A DNA stretch of 36,534 nucleotides from Desulfurellales bacterium (lineage in GTDB: Bacteria; Campylobacterota_A; Desulfurellia; Desulfurellales; Hippeaceae). The notes under the pieces were generated by a model, which was not told the DNA's origin, searched no databases, and saw nothing but the letters and a program-made list of their open reading frames with translations. The position numbers and the translations under genes were made by a program. The DNA is taken from contig JALWEJ010000053.1 in NCBI GenBank assembly GCA_027014115.1, forward strand, positions 1 through 36,534, written 5' to 3'. Positions 22,403 to 32,236 of the stretch are shown piece by piece (the first letter of the stretch is position 1; each line of letters begins with the position of its first letter).

Positions 22403-23845
22403 TTAAAATCCGATGGAATGAATAGCTATGTCAAGGAATGTGCTTGGGAAAATACCTATATACATAACTCCCAACGCACCAAGCATAACTACAACCTTCA
22501 AAGGCACACTGTTGAAAACCGGCTTTGCATCTTCAGGCTCACCTTTCATATACATCGTAACTATGACATTCAAATAGAAATATGCCGATATAGCACTGTT
22601 GACAACACCTATTACAGCAAGATAGTAAAGATGTGATTTTACCGCTGCAGAAAATAGATAATACTTACCCACAAATCCAACCGTAGGCGGAACACCTGCA
22701 AGGCAGAACATAAACAATAGCATAGCAGCACCCATTAAAGGATACCTGTATCCCATGCCTTTTAGGTTTGCTATCTCTGTTCCCCTATCCTCTTTTGTGC
22801 TTATAAACTCTGCTATTGCAAAAGCGCCGAGGTTCATAAATAGATAACCGAAAAGATAGAACATCACAGAACCATAGCCCAAATAGTTGGCAGCTGTTAT
22901 GCCTACAAGCATATATCCTGCATGTGCTATAGATGAATAACCCAAAAGCCTTTTTAGGTCTTTCTGGAAAAGTGCAACTGTGTTACCGAATGTCATTGTA
23001 AATACTGCAACAACCCAAAGTATTTTCGTCCACTCAACCTCAATCGGACCCATTCCAACAATGAGAAATCTAAGCAGAGCCAAGAAGGCAGCTGCTTTTG
23101 GAGCAATGGACATAAATGCACTCATTGGAGTCGGAGCTGCAGCGTAGACATCCGGTGTCCAGGAATGAAATGGAAATGCTGCAATTTTGAAACCGAAACC
23201 TACAAAGATAAACAAGAATGCCAAGATTGATGCCCATTTATGCAAGCTGTCAGCATGAGCCAAACCAGCCTTTACAATATTCAAATCCGCACTGCCGAAA
23301 AGCCCGTATATCAAACCTATACCCAAAACAAGAAACGAAGATGCAAAAGAACCCAGTATGTAATACTTCATTGCACCTTCAACGCTTTCATTTTTATTTT
23401 TCAAGAAACCTGTAAGTATATACATACCTATTGAAAGTGTTTCAACTGCCACAAACATTGTTATAAGATTATAGGTTGATGCCAAAGCCTGCATTGCAAC
23501 AATAGAGAAAAGAAGAACCTCGTAATACTCTCCCGCCTCAAGTTCTTCTCTTTTGATAAAATCAAAACTCAATATAATGGATGCAAAAGCGGTAAGAAGC
23601 ATTATAATTCCGACAAAGTTGCTTGCTTTATCCATTACGACCATACCGTTAAAGGCACTTATGTTTTTTGAGTACATTGAAGCTGTAACGCCAAAAGCTA
23701 TAACAACCCCCAAGAGAGCCAAAACACCGTTTAATCCTTTTGATTTCTTGGGGAGCCAGAGGTCTATAAGCAGGATAGCAAATGCAAATACCGCTACTAT
23801 CAATTCCGGCATAATAGCCGCTAAATCCTTCATTGTATAAAGCAT
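22403..23845 (-). CDS. nuoN: NADH-quinone oxidoreductase-type subunit N (antiporter-like)
   Basis: A 480-residue polytopic membrane protein of the Mrp antiporter family, one of the three proton-pumping modules of the complex I membrane arm. Pump residues lie in conserved helices, such as the glutamate in FVAVETLSIGMYIL, the lysine in FGFKIAAFPFHSWTPDVYAAAPT, and the GYSSIAHAGYM segment. PTVGFVGKYYLF is the late conserved stretch. It is the last gene of the nuo operon, 11 nt after nuoM, and is followed by the terminator. Confidence 0.95.
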   Translation of the reverse strand: MLYTMKDLAAIMPELIVAVFAFAILLIDLWLPKKSKGLNGVLALLGVVIAFGVTASMYSKNISAFNGMVVMDKASNFVGIIMLLTAFASIILSFDFIKREELEAGEYYEVLLFSIVAMQALASTYNLITMFVAVETLSIGMYILTGFLKNKNESVEGAMKYYILGSFASSFLVLGIGLIYGLFGSADLNIVKAGLAHADSLHKWASILAFLFIFVGFGFKIAAFPFHSWTPDVYAAAPTPMSAFMSIAPKAAAFLALLRFLIVGMGPIEVEWTKILWVVAVFTMTFGNTVALFQKDLKRLLGYSSIAHAGYMLVGITAANYLGYGSVMFYLFGYLFMNLGAFAIAEFISTKEDRGTEIANLKGMGYRYPLMGAAMLLFMFCLAGVPPTVGFVGKYYLFSAAVKSHLYYLAVIGVVNSAISAYFYLNVIVTMYMKGEPEDAKPVFNSVPLKVVVMLGALGVMYIGIFPSTFLDIAIHSIGF

Positions 23846-23856
23846 ACCTACTCCCC

Positions 23857-25413
23857 TTAACCTTTTTTAACAACTATAGTATTTATTAACTGAGCCTCTT
23901 GTGTCTTATCAATAACCTTAACCGATCTGTTTGTCTGCTGCAGAAGATGTTCAACAGAAACTCTCATTCTTGATAAGAATGTATTTGGATACAAACCTAT
24001 CCAGAAAACAAACAGAAGTAGAGGAAGCATATATGCCCACTCACGCTTATTCATATCTTTCAATTCAAGATTCTTAGGATTCGTAACCTTTAAGAATACA
24101 ACTCTTTTATACATAGTAAGCATATAAACTGCTGAGAAAAGTCCGCCGAATGCAACAATAATTCCATATATAGGCTTATCCAAGAATGCACCAAGCAGTA
24201 TCATAAACTCACCCACAAATCCGTTTGTTCCCGGAACCGCTATTGATGATAGGGTAAATATCATAAAGAATGCCGCAAACACAGGTACAAGTGATGCAAG
24301 ACCGCCATATTCAGAAATAAGCCTTGTATGTCTTCTTTCGTAAACTATTCCGACTATCAAGAAGAGTGCGCCCGTTGATATACCGTGGTTTAACATCTGA
24401 AGTATTGAGCCCTCAACACCAACTTGAGTTAGAGCAAACATACCCAACATTGAGTAGCCCAAGTGAGAAACAGAGGAGTAAGCAACAAGCTTTTTGATAT
24501 CAGGCTGAACCATTGCAACAAATGCACCGTAGAATATACCTATTATAGAAAGAATTATAACAAGCAGCGCAAATGCGTGAGTCATATCGGGAAACATGGG
24601 AAGATTAAATCTCAAGAAACCGTAAGTTCCCATTTTCAGCAAAATACCAGCAAGTATAACAGAACCGGCCGTTGGTGCCTCAACATGTGCCCAAGGCAGC
24701 CATGTATGGAACGGCCACATAGGAACTTTGATTGCAAAAGCTATAAAGAATGCCAGGAAAAGCCATAACTGTATGTGAGCAGGCAATGGGATTTCCATAA
24801 GTTTTACCATATCCATGGTGTATGTTCCTGTGAAATGGTAGTTTAGGAAATATAGAGCCATAAGAGCAATCAACATCAAAACACTACCTGCAAAGGTATA
24901 GAGGAAAAACTTCATGGTTGCAAACACTCTGTTTGGTCCGCCCCAAATACCAATCATCAAATACATAGGTATGAGCTGAACTTCCCAGAATACATAAAAC
25001 AAAAATGCATCGATTGATATAAATACACCGAGCATACCTGTCTGCATAACCAATATAACTATGTTGAATAATTTAATTTTTTTATCAACAGCACTCCATG
25101 TAGAAAGCTGTGCAAGAGGTGTTAAAAATGTTGTCAACAATACTAAAAACAGACTTATGCCGTCTATGCCCACATGATATTCAAAACCCAGCGATTTAAT
25201 CCATGGAATCCTTTCAACAAACTGCATATGGTATGTCGAAGGATCAAAGTAGAAAAACAACGGCAGTGAAACAATAAAATCTATCACTAATATAATAAAA
25301 GTAAACCATTTGATAAGGTTTTCATTTTTCTCATTTACAAGAGCAATGAAAAATGCACCTACCAAAGGTATAAATGTAATTAGCGACAGAATAGGAAAAT
25401 GAAGCTGATTCAT
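23857..25413 (-). CDS. nuoM: NADH-quinone oxidoreductase-type subunit M (antiporter-like)
   Basis: A 518-residue antiporter-like subunit of the membrane arm. Conserved features are GIDGISLFLVLLTT, FYVFWEVQLIPMYLMIGIWG (glutamate in the pump helix), FAIKVPMWPFHTWLPWAHVEAPTAGS (key lysine) and AYSSVSHLGYSMLG. The C-terminal PGTNGFVGEFMILLG is typical of NuoM. The distal location in the arm is known for the family. The start MNQLHFPILSLITFIPL lies 21 nt after the nuoL stop. Confidence 0.95.
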   Translation of the reverse strand: MNQLHFPILSLITFIPLVGAFFIALVNEKNENLIKWFTFIILVIDFIVSLPLFFYFDPSTYHMQFVERIPWIKSLGFEYHVGIDGISLFLVLLTTFLTPLAQLSTWSAVDKKIKLFNIVILVMQTGMLGVFISIDAFLFYVFWEVQLIPMYLMIGIWGGPNRVFATMKFFLYTFAGSVLMLIALMALYFLNYHFTGTYTMDMVKLMEIPLPAHIQLWLFLAFFIAFAIKVPMWPFHTWLPWAHVEAPTAGSVILAGILLKMGTYGFLRFNLPMFPDMTHAFALLVIILSIIGIFYGAFVAMVQPDIKKLVAYSSVSHLGYSMLGMFALTQVGVEGSILQMLNHGISTGALFLIVGIVYERRHTRLISEYGGLASLVPVFAAFFMIFTLSSIAVPGTNGFVGEFMILLGAFLDKPIYGIIVAFGGLFSAVYMLTMYKRVVFLKVTNPKNLELKDMNKREWAYMLPLLLFVFWIGLYPNTFLSRMRVSVEHLLQQTNRSVKVIDKTQEAQLINTIVVKKG

Positions 25414-25434
25414 ACCCTAAACTCCTCTTTCGAA

Positions 25435-27330
25435 TTAGATAATTTTAACAATGTACCATCCGCTTAGAACTATAGCTCCCAAGCTGACCCAATATGCGTA
25501 GTGATTAACAAATCCTGTCTGTACATATCTCAACAAGAAACCAATTCTGCTTGCAAGCCAACCGGCTCCATCAACTCCGCCTTTATCTATGATTTCAACA
25601 TCCACTATCTTCCACAGCAGATTTCTTGATACCCACCAGAAGGGTTTAACTATACAGCAAGCCACAAATTCATCTACATAGTATGTATTGGCAAGCAGTG
25701 TATATACAGGTCTAAATGTTCTGGCAACACCCTCTGCTGTAAGAATTTTCTTAATGTAGATAAGCCATGCTGTCAAAATACCCAAAAGACCCATTGTTAC
25801 GGAAACACCTATAAGCAAAGCTTCTGAATAGTGAGCTTCGTTTGGGATTTCCGTATTTGGAGCAATTTGTGTTACAAGATGCTCAAAAGGTATAGAACCT
25901 CCATAATGAAGACCAACAAAACCTCCAACTATGGACAAAATACCCAATGCCCACATAGGGAGCGTCATAACGGATGGTGCCTCATGGGTATGTAGTTCGT
26001 GATAAAGATTAGGAACCTTCTCTTCGCCGTAGAATACGGTAAATACAAATCTAAACATATAAAATGCTGTCATAAATGCTGTAATTTCTCCTACAACCCA
26101 AATAATAGGATGTCCAAACTCCAAAGCATGGGCTAAGATTGCATCTTTTGAGAAAAATCCCGCAAACGGAGGTATACCGCTTATTGCCAGTGATGCAATA
26201 ACCATCAATATAGCTGTCTGAGGCATATGTTTTTTCAGTCCACCCATCAAATCAATAGACAGCAAACCCCTCATGGAGTGCATAACAGCACCCGCTCCAA
26301 GGAACAAAAGTCCTTTAAAGAATGCATGTGTCATAAGATGGAATATTCCTGTCCAGTATGCACCTATACCAACACCTATAAACATGTATCCAAGCTGAGA
26401 AAGTGTAGAATATGCCAAAATTCTTTTTATATCTTTATGAGTCAAAGCCATTGTTGCAGCATAGAATGCCGTAAACGCACCTACACTTGCCACAACCTCC
26501 TGAGCTATAGGAGCCAAAGAGAATATGGCATTTGACCTTGCAACCATGTAAACACCTGCTGTAACCATTGTTGCTGCGTGAATCAAAGATGAAACAGGGG
26601 TTGGACCTTCCATAGCATCGGTCAACCATATATACAATGGAAACTGTGCTGATTTACCCATTGCTCCAAGAAACAAAGCAAGACCGATTATTGTTGCCAC
26701 TGCGGGTGATAATACCTCTTCTGCTCTTGGGAAAACATCTGCATAGGTTGCGCTTCCGAAATAGTAAATAATAAACATAACACCGATAAGAAAACCTGCA
26801 TCACCAATTCTGTTAACAACAAAAGCCTTTTCACCTGCATCCGAGGCAGTATCTTTTTCATACCAAAATCCAATCAACAGATAGGATGCCAAACCTACGC
26901 CTTCCCATCCGACAAACATCAAAACATAGCTGTTTCCCAAAATAAGTATTAACATTGCCGTAACAAAGAGGTTGAGATAGGCAAAAAATCTTGAATATCC
27001 CGGATCACCGTGCATATATCCTATTGAATAAATATGAATCATGGTAGAAACAAATGTAACAACAAAAAGCATTACGGCACTTAGAGCGTCGACTCTAAGA
27101 CCCATAGGCACAGCAACCTCTTTGAAAGGCAGCCATGTGTAGTATATATGCTCAACTATATTTCCGTTCAGTACGGACATAATAGGGAAAAGACCTAAAA
27201 TAAAAGATGTTGCCAAAGCCAGTGATGCTATAATACCGGCATAAGGTTTTGTCCATTTGCCAAATACACCGTTGATTACGAAACCTATCAAAGGCGCAAG
27301 GACAATAAATAGTAAAATTCCGCTCATCAT
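25435..27330 (-). CDS. nuoL: NADH-quinone oxidoreductase-type subunit L (antiporter-like)
   Basis: A 631-residue protein at the far end of the membrane arm, including the C-terminal extension that forms the long lateral helix of NuoL. Conserved segments are GLRVDALSAVMLFVVTFVS, FVGWEGVGLASYLLIGFWYEKD, GKSAQFPLYIWLTDAMEGPT (lysine and the loop), ILAYSTLSQLGYM and the histidine in FHLMTHAFFKGLLFLGAG. Two adjacent ATGs occur at the start; the first lies behind GAGGGG. The length supports a full subunit with the lateral helix rather than an Mrp protein. Confidence 0.95.
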   Translation of the reverse strand: MMSGILLFIVLAPLIGFVINGVFGKWTKPYAGIIASLALATSFILGLFPIMSVLNGNIVEHIYYTWLPFKEVAVPMGLRVDALSAVMLFVVTFVSTMIHIYSIGYMHGDPGYSRFFAYLNLFVTAMLILILGNSYVLMFVGWEGVGLASYLLIGFWYEKDTASDAGEKAFVVNRIGDAGFLIGVMFIIYYFGSATYADVFPRAEEVLSPAVATIIGLALFLGAMGKSAQFPLYIWLTDAMEGPTPVSSLIHAATMVTAGVYMVARSNAIFSLAPIAQEVVASVGAFTAFYAATMALTHKDIKRILAYSTLSQLGYMFIGVGIGAYWTGIFHLMTHAFFKGLLFLGAGAVMHSMRGLLSIDLMGGLKKHMPQTAILMVIASLAISGIPPFAGFFSKDAILAHALEFGHPIIWVVGEITAFMTAFYMFRFVFTVFYGEEKVPNLYHELHTHEAPSVMTLPMWALGILSIVGGFVGLHYGGSIPFEHLVTQIAPNTEIPNEAHYSEALLIGVSVTMGLLGILTAWLIYIKKILTAEGVARTFRPVYTLLANTYYVDEFVACCIVKPFWWVSRNLLWKIVDVEIIDKGGVDGAGWLASRIGFLLRYVQTGFVNHYAYWVSLGAIVLSGWYIVKII

Positions 27331-27341
27331 TCATTCCCCTC

Positions 27342-27638
27342 TTATTTCTTTAACACTGAGAAGTCGTTGATATCAATGCTTCCCTTCCTTTTATACATCA
27401 TAATGGCAATTGCCAATCCAACAGCCGTTTCCGATGCAGCTACGGCTGCAACAAATATAAACATAACCTGACCGGATACATTGCCAAGGTAGTAAGACAT
27501 AACAATCAAAATCATGCCGGCACCGTTAAGCATAAGCTCCAACGACATCAACATGATAAGAAAATTTCTTCTAATCATTACACCGACAGCACCTATGGCA
27601 AAAAGCAGAAACGAAACAATCATATATTCAACGAGCAT
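27342..27638 (-). CDS. nuoK: NADH-quinone oxidoreductase-type subunit K
   Basis: A 98-residue protein with three TM helices, a core membrane subunit beside NuoJ that contributes to the E-channel for proton coupling. The helix-2 and helix-3 glutamates are in LMSLELMLNGAG and AVAASETAVGLAIAI. RRNFLIMLMSLE is typical of NuoK. The start shares one base with the nuoJ stop (TAATG), so the two are translationally coupled. Confidence 0.95.
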   Translation of the reverse strand: MLVEYMIVSFLLFAIGAVGVMIRRNFLIMLMSLELMLNGAGMILIVMSYYLGNVSGQVMFIFVAAVAASETAVGLAIAIMMYKRKGSIDINDFSVLKK

Positions 27639-28150
27639 TATCTTGCCTCCTTTTCATCATCCTTAGACAAAACAATCGCTCCAACCAGCGCAACAAGCAA
27701 TACTATTGCAACCATTTCAAACGGAAAAAGATAATGCTTAAACAGTACATCACCGACCATTTTAGTATTGCTGCCATTTATTGTTAAATTTTTGCCGGCT
27801 TGCGAGATGTCTATTTTAAATTTTAGCGCCAAAGCAAGCAAATCTGCCAACAAACCAGCGCCAAAAATAGCACCCCATAAATATTGAGGATTGAATCTAT
27901 CTTTATTTTCCAAAACCCTTCTATCCATCAACATCATGACGAACAATATCAAAACAGCTATTGCACCAGCATATACAATGATTTGCAGCATTGCTATAAA
28001 AGGAGCATTGAGCATAACAAACAAGCCTGATACACCCAAAAATGATGTAATCATCCACAGGGCACTCGAATAGGCATTTCTTGCAATTACGGTACCCAAA
28101 GCCCCTCCGATAGTAATCAATGATAAAATAAAAAACATTATTGCAACCAT
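27638..28150 (-). CDS. nuoJ: NADH-quinone oxidoreductase-type subunit J
   Basis: A 170-residue membrane protein with about five TM helices, a core subunit between NuoH and NuoK. The conserved helix-3 stretch is IAMLQIIVYAGAIAVLILFVMML (seen here as QIIVYAGAIAVLILFVMML). The C-terminal region FEMVAIVLLVALVGAIVLS is also typical. The gene lies 2 nt after nuoI and overlaps nuoK by 1 nt. Confidence 0.94.
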   Translation of the reverse strand: MVAIMFFILSLITIGGALGTVIARNAYSSALWMITSFLGVSGLFVMLNAPFIAMLQIIVYAGAIAVLILFVMMLMDRRVLENKDRFNPQYLWGAIFGAGLLADLLALALKFKIDISQAGKNLTINGSNTKMVGDVLFKHYLFPFEMVAIVLLVALVGAIVLSKDDEKEAR

Positions 28151-28152
28151 AA

Positions 28153-28566
28153 TTACCCCACCTTCTCGCGTTCTTCTTCGCCCACATGAGACAGCTGCTC
28201 CATATTGAAATGGAACTTCTTCCTGTTAGAATCAGCAAATTCATGAACATCAGTCATCGTAATAGCCTGTGTAGGACATACCTCAACACATAATCCGCAG
28301 AATATGCATCTATCAATTTTTATATTATATCCGTTAAGCTCTCTTTTGCCCTCGGCATTTTTACCTATCTCCATAGCTATACATTTAGGAGGACAGATAT
28401 TTTCACACAACTTACACATAATACATTTATCAGGTTTGAAATTGTGCAGCCATCTTGCTCTTTCGGGCATCTCAAGTTTCTCATACGGATAGTTGATGGT
28501 GTGAGGTTTCTTAAAGAGATATTTAAATGTAAGCGCAAGACCTTTTCTAAAATCGCTAAAGAACAT
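28153..28566 (-). CDS. nuoI: NADH-quinone oxidoreductase-type subunit I (2 x 4Fe-4S ferredoxin-like)
   Basis: A 137-residue peripheral-arm subunit carrying the N6a and N6b clusters. Its two cysteine motifs are CIMCKLCENICPPKCI and CIFCGLCVEVCPTQAI, both complete. An N-terminal amphipathic part precedes them, as usual for membrane association. With no NuoE, F or G in the operon, NuoI is the most upstream iron-sulfur subunit of the complex and therefore the probable docking site for the electron donor. The gene lies 12 nt from nuoH. Confidence 0.95.
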   Translation of the reverse strand: MFFSDFRKGLALTFKYLFKKPHTINYPYEKLEMPERARWLHNFKPDKCIMCKLCENICPPKCIAMEIGKNAEGKRELNGYNIKIDRCIFCGLCVEVCPTQAITMTDVHEFADSNRKKFHFNMEQLSHVGEEEREKVG

Positions 28567-28578
28567 CAGAACCTCCTA

Positions 28579-29589
28579 TTAAAAGAATGGCAAGCCTGCC
28601 GTAAGAGCAAACCCTGTCCAAAAAATGTTTAACACCGATATAGGAAGCAAAACCTTCCATCCAATATCCATCAACTGATCATATCTATATCTTGGGAATG
28701 TTCCCCATGCCCATGTGAACAAAAAGATGAAGAAAGCAATTTTAATCCAATACCATATCAAGCCAGGTATAAAACCTCCGCTCCAAAAAGGACCTGTCCA
28801 ACCACCCAAGAATGCCAAAACCATAATTGCAGACATCACAAGTACAACAACATATTGAGCAAATGGATAAAGTCCCATTTTTAAACCTGAATATTCAACA
28901 AAGTGTCCGCAGCAAATCTCAGATTCAGCTTCAGGTAGGTCGAAGGGAACCTTTGCCGATACTGCAAACATTGAAATCAAAAAAGTCAAGAAAGCAACAG
29001 GCTGATAAAATACAAACCACAAATGGTGAGTCTGAGCTGCAACTATCTGTTCAAAATTCAAGGATTGACTCATCAAGATAGGATTTAAAAGAGATAATGC
29101 AAGAATAATCTCATAGCTAACCATCTGAGCGCCTTCCCTTTGCGCACCTATGAAGGGATACTTACTTCCACCAGATGCTATACCTGCATACAACACTCCA
29201 AAAGAAGACAATCCCAAAAAAGCAAATACAAACAGCATAGCTTCATTGATATGTGCAACTGAAAAATGAAAAACTCCGCTTGCTGTTTTTATGGGTGGAG
29301 CAAACGGCACAACAAATGCTGCTGCAAAAGCAGTCGTAATTGTTATGATTGGAGCAAGCCAAAACATAACTCTATAAGACCTGGTAGGAATAATATCCTC
29401 TTTCCAAAAGGATTTAATAGTATCTGCCAAAGGCTGCAGCAAACCGTGAAAACCCACAAGCTGCGGGCCTATTCTGTTCTGCATCCTTGCAAGCACTTTC
29501 CTATCAAACCAAGTCATAAACAAAACATAAACGCTAACTATAAGCATTAGCGCAACAAATTTCACCAAACCCCATATTACAATCATCAT
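28579..29589 (-). CDS. nuoH: NADH-quinone oxidoreductase-type subunit H
   Basis: A 336-residue polytopic subunit linking the Q module to the membrane arm and forming part of the quinone chamber. Conserved stretches are FDRKVLARMQNRIGPQLVGFHG, QPLADTIKSFWKEDIIPT, IAGSGSKYPFIGAQREGAQMVSYE-type sequence (seen as GGSKYPFIGAQREGAQMVSY) and FDLPEAESEICCGHFVEYSG. It follows nuoD by 12 nt, exactly where nuoE, nuoF and nuoG would be found in a 14-gene operon. Confidence 0.96.
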   Translation of the reverse strand: MMIVIWGLVKFVALMLIVSVYVLFMTWFDRKVLARMQNRIGPQLVGFHGLLQPLADTIKSFWKEDIIPTRSYRVMFWLAPIITITTAFAAAFVVPFAPPIKTASGVFHFSVAHINEAMLFVFAFLGLSSFGVLYAGIASGGSKYPFIGAQREGAQMVSYEIILALSLLNPILMSQSLNFEQIVAAQTHHLWFVFYQPVAFLTFLISMFAVSAKVPFDLPEAESEICCGHFVEYSGLKMGLYPFAQYVVVLVMSAIMVLAFLGGWTGPFWSGGFIPGLIWYWIKIAFFIFLFTWAWGTFPRYRYDQLMDIGWKVLLPISVLNIFWTGFALTAGLPFF

Positions 29590-29601
29590 TTTTTCACCTC
29601 A

Positions 29602-30723
29602 CTACCTATCGCATTCGCCGAACACAACGTCAAAACTTCCAATTACGGCAACAACATCCGAAATTAAATATCCCTTTGCAGCGAAAGGAATAGCGTATGC
29701 ATGAATAAAGGAAGGAGACCTGATTTTCATTCTGTATGGTTTATTTTTTCCTTCACTAACAATATAAAAACCAAGCTCGCCGCCGGGAACCTCGTTGTAT
29801 CCGTATGCCTCTCCTGCAGGAGGCTTAATTGGTTTTGATACCTTTTTAAAATCATCCATCATTGTAGGACCATCTGGAATTTTTGCGATACACTGTTCCA
29901 ATATCCTATTACTCTGAAGCATCTCATTCATTCTCACCAAATATCTTGCATAAACATCACCCTCAGAATAGTAGGGGATATCAAAATCAAGTTCAGAATA
30001 AACAGAGTACGGCTTCTTCTTTCTCAAATCCCACTCTATATTGCTGCCTCTCAATGAAGGTCCTGACAATCCCCAGTTAATTGCATCCTCTTTGCTTATA
30101 ACCGCAACATCTTTAGTTCTCTTCAACCATATGCGGTTTTTGGTAAGCAGCATATCATACTCTTTCCATTTTTCAGGGAAAATCTTGACAAACTCTTTGA
30201 GCATATCCATAAAACGCGGCGTTATATCTTTGGCAACACCACCAATCCTTACATAGTTGTAAAGCAGTCTTGCACCGCATATCTCTTCAAACATGTCAAG
30301 GATCATTTCCCTTTCTCTCATGCAGTAAAAATAGGGTGTCATAGCGCCAATGTCGAGCGCATGTGTTGCAAGCCATACAAGATGGTTTGCTATTCTATCC
30401 AATTCTGCAACTATAACCCTTATATATTCAGCTCTTTCTGGAATTTGGTCTGCAACACCCAACAACTTTTCAACAGAAGATGCATAAGCAAAGTTGTTGT
30501 TCATACTATAAACATAATCAAGCCTATCTGTAATGGGTGTAAACTGCTGATATGTCATGTTTTCGGCAAGTTTTTCTATTCCTCTATGCAGATAACCCAC
30601 TCTCGGCGATACATTCTCTACTTTTTCACCGTTTAGCTTTAAAATGAGTCTCAGCACACCGTGTGTACTTGGATGTTGAGGACCCATATTAAGTTCAACG
30701 GTTCTAATATCCGAACTACTCAT
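29602..30723 (-). CDS. nuoD: NADH-quinone oxidoreductase-type subunit D
   Basis: A 373-residue subunit, evolutionarily the large subunit of NiFe hydrogenase without its nickel ligands, forming the quinone-reduction site with NuoB and NuoH. Landmarks are MGPQHPSTHGVLRL, GYLHRGIEKLAENMTYQQF (site histidine and tyrosine region), SPSFIHAYAIPFAAKG and the terminal IGSFDVVFGECDR. It is separate from NuoC (10-nt gap), unlike the CD fusion of enterobacteria. Confidence 0.96.
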   Translation of the reverse strand: MSSSDIRTVELNMGPQHPSTHGVLRLILKLNGEKVENVSPRVGYLHRGIEKLAENMTYQQFTPITDRLDYVYSMNNNFAYASSVEKLLGVADQIPERAEYIRVIVAELDRIANHLVWLATHALDIGAMTPYFYCMREREMILDMFEEICGARLLYNYVRIGGVAKDITPRFMDMLKEFVKIFPEKWKEYDMLLTKNRIWLKRTKDVAVISKEDAINWGLSGPSLRGSNIEWDLRKKKPYSVYSELDFDIPYYSEGDVYARYLVRMNEMLQSNRILEQCIAKIPDGPTMMDDFKKVSKPIKPPAGEAYGYNEVPGGELGFYIVSEGKNKPYRMKIRSPSFIHAYAIPFAAKGYLISDVVAVIGSFDVVFGECDR

Positions 30724-30732
30724 TTTACCTCC

Positions 30733-31275
30733 CTAAGGCATTCTTGTATGTTCTATTTGATGACGCTGGCCCTTAGGCAAATATTTTTCCGCCCATCTAT
30801 CGGAAAAACCATCCCCTTTAAGAGGATATTCTTTTCTAAACGGATGACCAACCCAATCATCAGGCATAAGGGCTCTTCTCAAGCCTTCTCCGCCGGACCC
30901 TTTGTGGTTTTTAAACCATATACCGAACATATCATAAGTTTCACATTCATCCCCAATAGCCGATACCCAGATATCGGTAATACTTTCAACCTCTTCATCC
31001 TCTGCCACAGAAACCTTAACCCTTATCTCATCAAAGGTAGAAGTGGCACGCAGCTGATAAACAACATCAAAACGTTTTCCCTCTCTTTTGGGATAATCCA
31101 GCGCTGTTATAAAAAGCAGGTAATCGAAAGACTGTTCATCATGCAAAAATTTTAAAACATCGTGAAGTATGTCATTCTTGACTTCAACAATCTGGTCACC
31201 GCAAGATTCACTTACCTCTATTATTCCGTCGTTGAACTGACTCTTAAGTGCATCTAAAACTTTACTATTAAGCAT
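30733..31275 (-). CDS. nuoC: NADH-quinone oxidoreductase-type subunit C
   Basis: A 180-residue peripheral-arm protein of the 30-kDa family. The signature [13 protein letters not shown] (about 85-95) and the C-terminal [13 protein letters not shown]... [15 protein letters not shown] are visible. It packs on NuoD and contributes to the hydrophilic Q module without cofactors of its own. The start overlaps nuoB by 8 nt. Confidence 0.95.
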   Translation of the reverse strand: MLNSKVLDALKSQFNDGIIEVSESCGDQIVEVKNDILHDVLKFLHDEQSFDYLLFITALDYPKREGKRFDVVYQLRATSTFDEIRVKVSVAEDEEVESITDIWVSAIGDECETYDMFGIWFKNHKGSGGEGLRRALMPDDWVGHPFRKEYPLKGDGFSDRWAEKYLPKGQRHQIEHTRMP

Positions 31276-31747
31276 TTAGCGACCCTCCTTTTCTCACCTT
31301 ATCCTGCAGCTTCATTAAAGCATCAAAGAGAGTCTCGGGAGTTGGGGGACAACCCGGAACATAGATATCCACAGGAACAACCAAGTCAACACCCTGAAGA
31401 ACACTGTATGTGTCAAATACACCACCTGAATTGGCACAACTGCCCATAGAAACAACCCACTTAGGGTGAGGCATCTGATCATACAACCTTCTTAAAACAG
31501 GAGCCATTTTTTTTGTTACGGTTCCTGCAACTATCATAACATCCGAATGCCTTGGAGATGGTCTAAAAACCTCAGCACCAATCCTTGAAATATCAAAGCG
31601 TCCAGCAGCCATCGCCATCATCTCAATAGCACAGCATGCCAAACCAAAAGTCATAGGCCAAAAAGACCATCTTCTTCCCCAACTGACAAGCTTGTCAAGC
31701 TTGGCTGTTACAGCCACATTCTTTGGTCCTAAAACCTCTACAGCCAT
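31268..31747 (-). CDS. nuoB: NADH-quinone oxidoreductase-type subunit B (N2 cluster)
   Basis: A 159-residue subunit holding the terminal N2 4Fe-4S cluster that reduces quinone. Its ligands are the tandem C38-C39 (LACCAIE), C104 (GSCANSGG) and C133 (VPGCPP). Other conserved stretches are [19 protein letters not shown] and [18 protein letters not shown]. It overlaps nuoA by 10 nt and nuoC by 8 nt. Confidence 0.97.
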   Translation of the reverse strand: MAVEVLGPKNVAVTAKLDKLVSWGRRWSFWPMTFGLACCAIEMMAMAAGRFDISRIGAEVFRPSPRHSDVMIVAGTVTKKMAPVLRRLYDQMPHPKWVVSMGSCANSGGVFDTYSVLQGVDLVVPVDIYVPGCPPTPETLFDALMKLQDKVRKGGSLNA

Positions 31748-32088
31748 TCTAAAGCTCCTTTCTTATAAGCATAAATCCATCCAATAAATACAAGGAAGAG
31801 AAAAATAAACATTTCAACAACACCAAGAATACCTAACTCCATGAAATCCACAGCCCAGGGATACATGAATATGGCTTCAATATCAAACAGCGTAAATATA
31901 ATGGCTATTACAAAAAACCTTACATTAAACTGAGTGAGTTCAGCCAATGGGTACATACCGCACTCATAAACCTGGAACTTGATATGATAACTTTCCTTTG
32001 GAGATAGAAAACGGGACAAAGCCAAAAGAACACCAAAGATGACAAAGGCAAGAAAAACTGTCAAACCGGCGTTAAACCATTCAAGCAT
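31738..32088 (-). CDS. nuoA: NADH-quinone oxidoreductase-type subunit A
   Basis: A 116-residue membrane protein with three TM helices, next to NuoH and NuoJ at the arm junction. The loop motif YECGMYP and [21 protein letters not shown] are those of NuoA. It is the first gene of the operon, behind GGAG a few bases upstream of the ATG and a promoter at 32138-32165. Confidence 0.96.
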   Translation of the reverse strand: MLEWFNAGLTVFLAFVIFGVLLALSRFLSPKESYHIKFQVYECGMYPLAELTQFNVRFFVIAIIFTLFDIEAIFMYPWAVDFMELGILGVVEMFIFLFLVFIGWIYAYKKGALEWL

Positions 32089-32137
32089 ACTCCAACCCCC
32101 TAAAAAATTATTTTCTTTTCACTATAATCCATTGGGA

Positions 32138-32165
32138 ATTTTACATTAAAGATTTTCTATGTCAA
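32138..32165 (-). promoter_or_regulatory. Promoter of the nuo operon
   Basis: On the minus strand TTGACA (complement of 32160-32165) and TAAAAT (complement of 32138-32143) are 16 nt apart. This would give a leader of about 40 nt before nuoA. Confidence 0.75.
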
Positions 32166-32179
32166 TAGAGTGTAAAAAT

Positions 32180-32213
32180 AATAATTGTATTCTTAGGTAA
32201 AAAACCAAAGAAT
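32180..32213 (-). terminator. Possible weak terminator after the rluB-type gene
   Basis: ATTCTT (32189-32194) pairs with AAGAAT (32208-32213), extended by GGT/ACC across one mismatch. On the minus strand the hairpin is followed by a T-rich but interrupted stretch. It sits between the pseudouridine synthase stop and the nuo promoter. Read-through into nuo is possible. Confidence 0.4.
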
Positions 32214-32236
32214 GACTTTATTAATATAACTAATAA

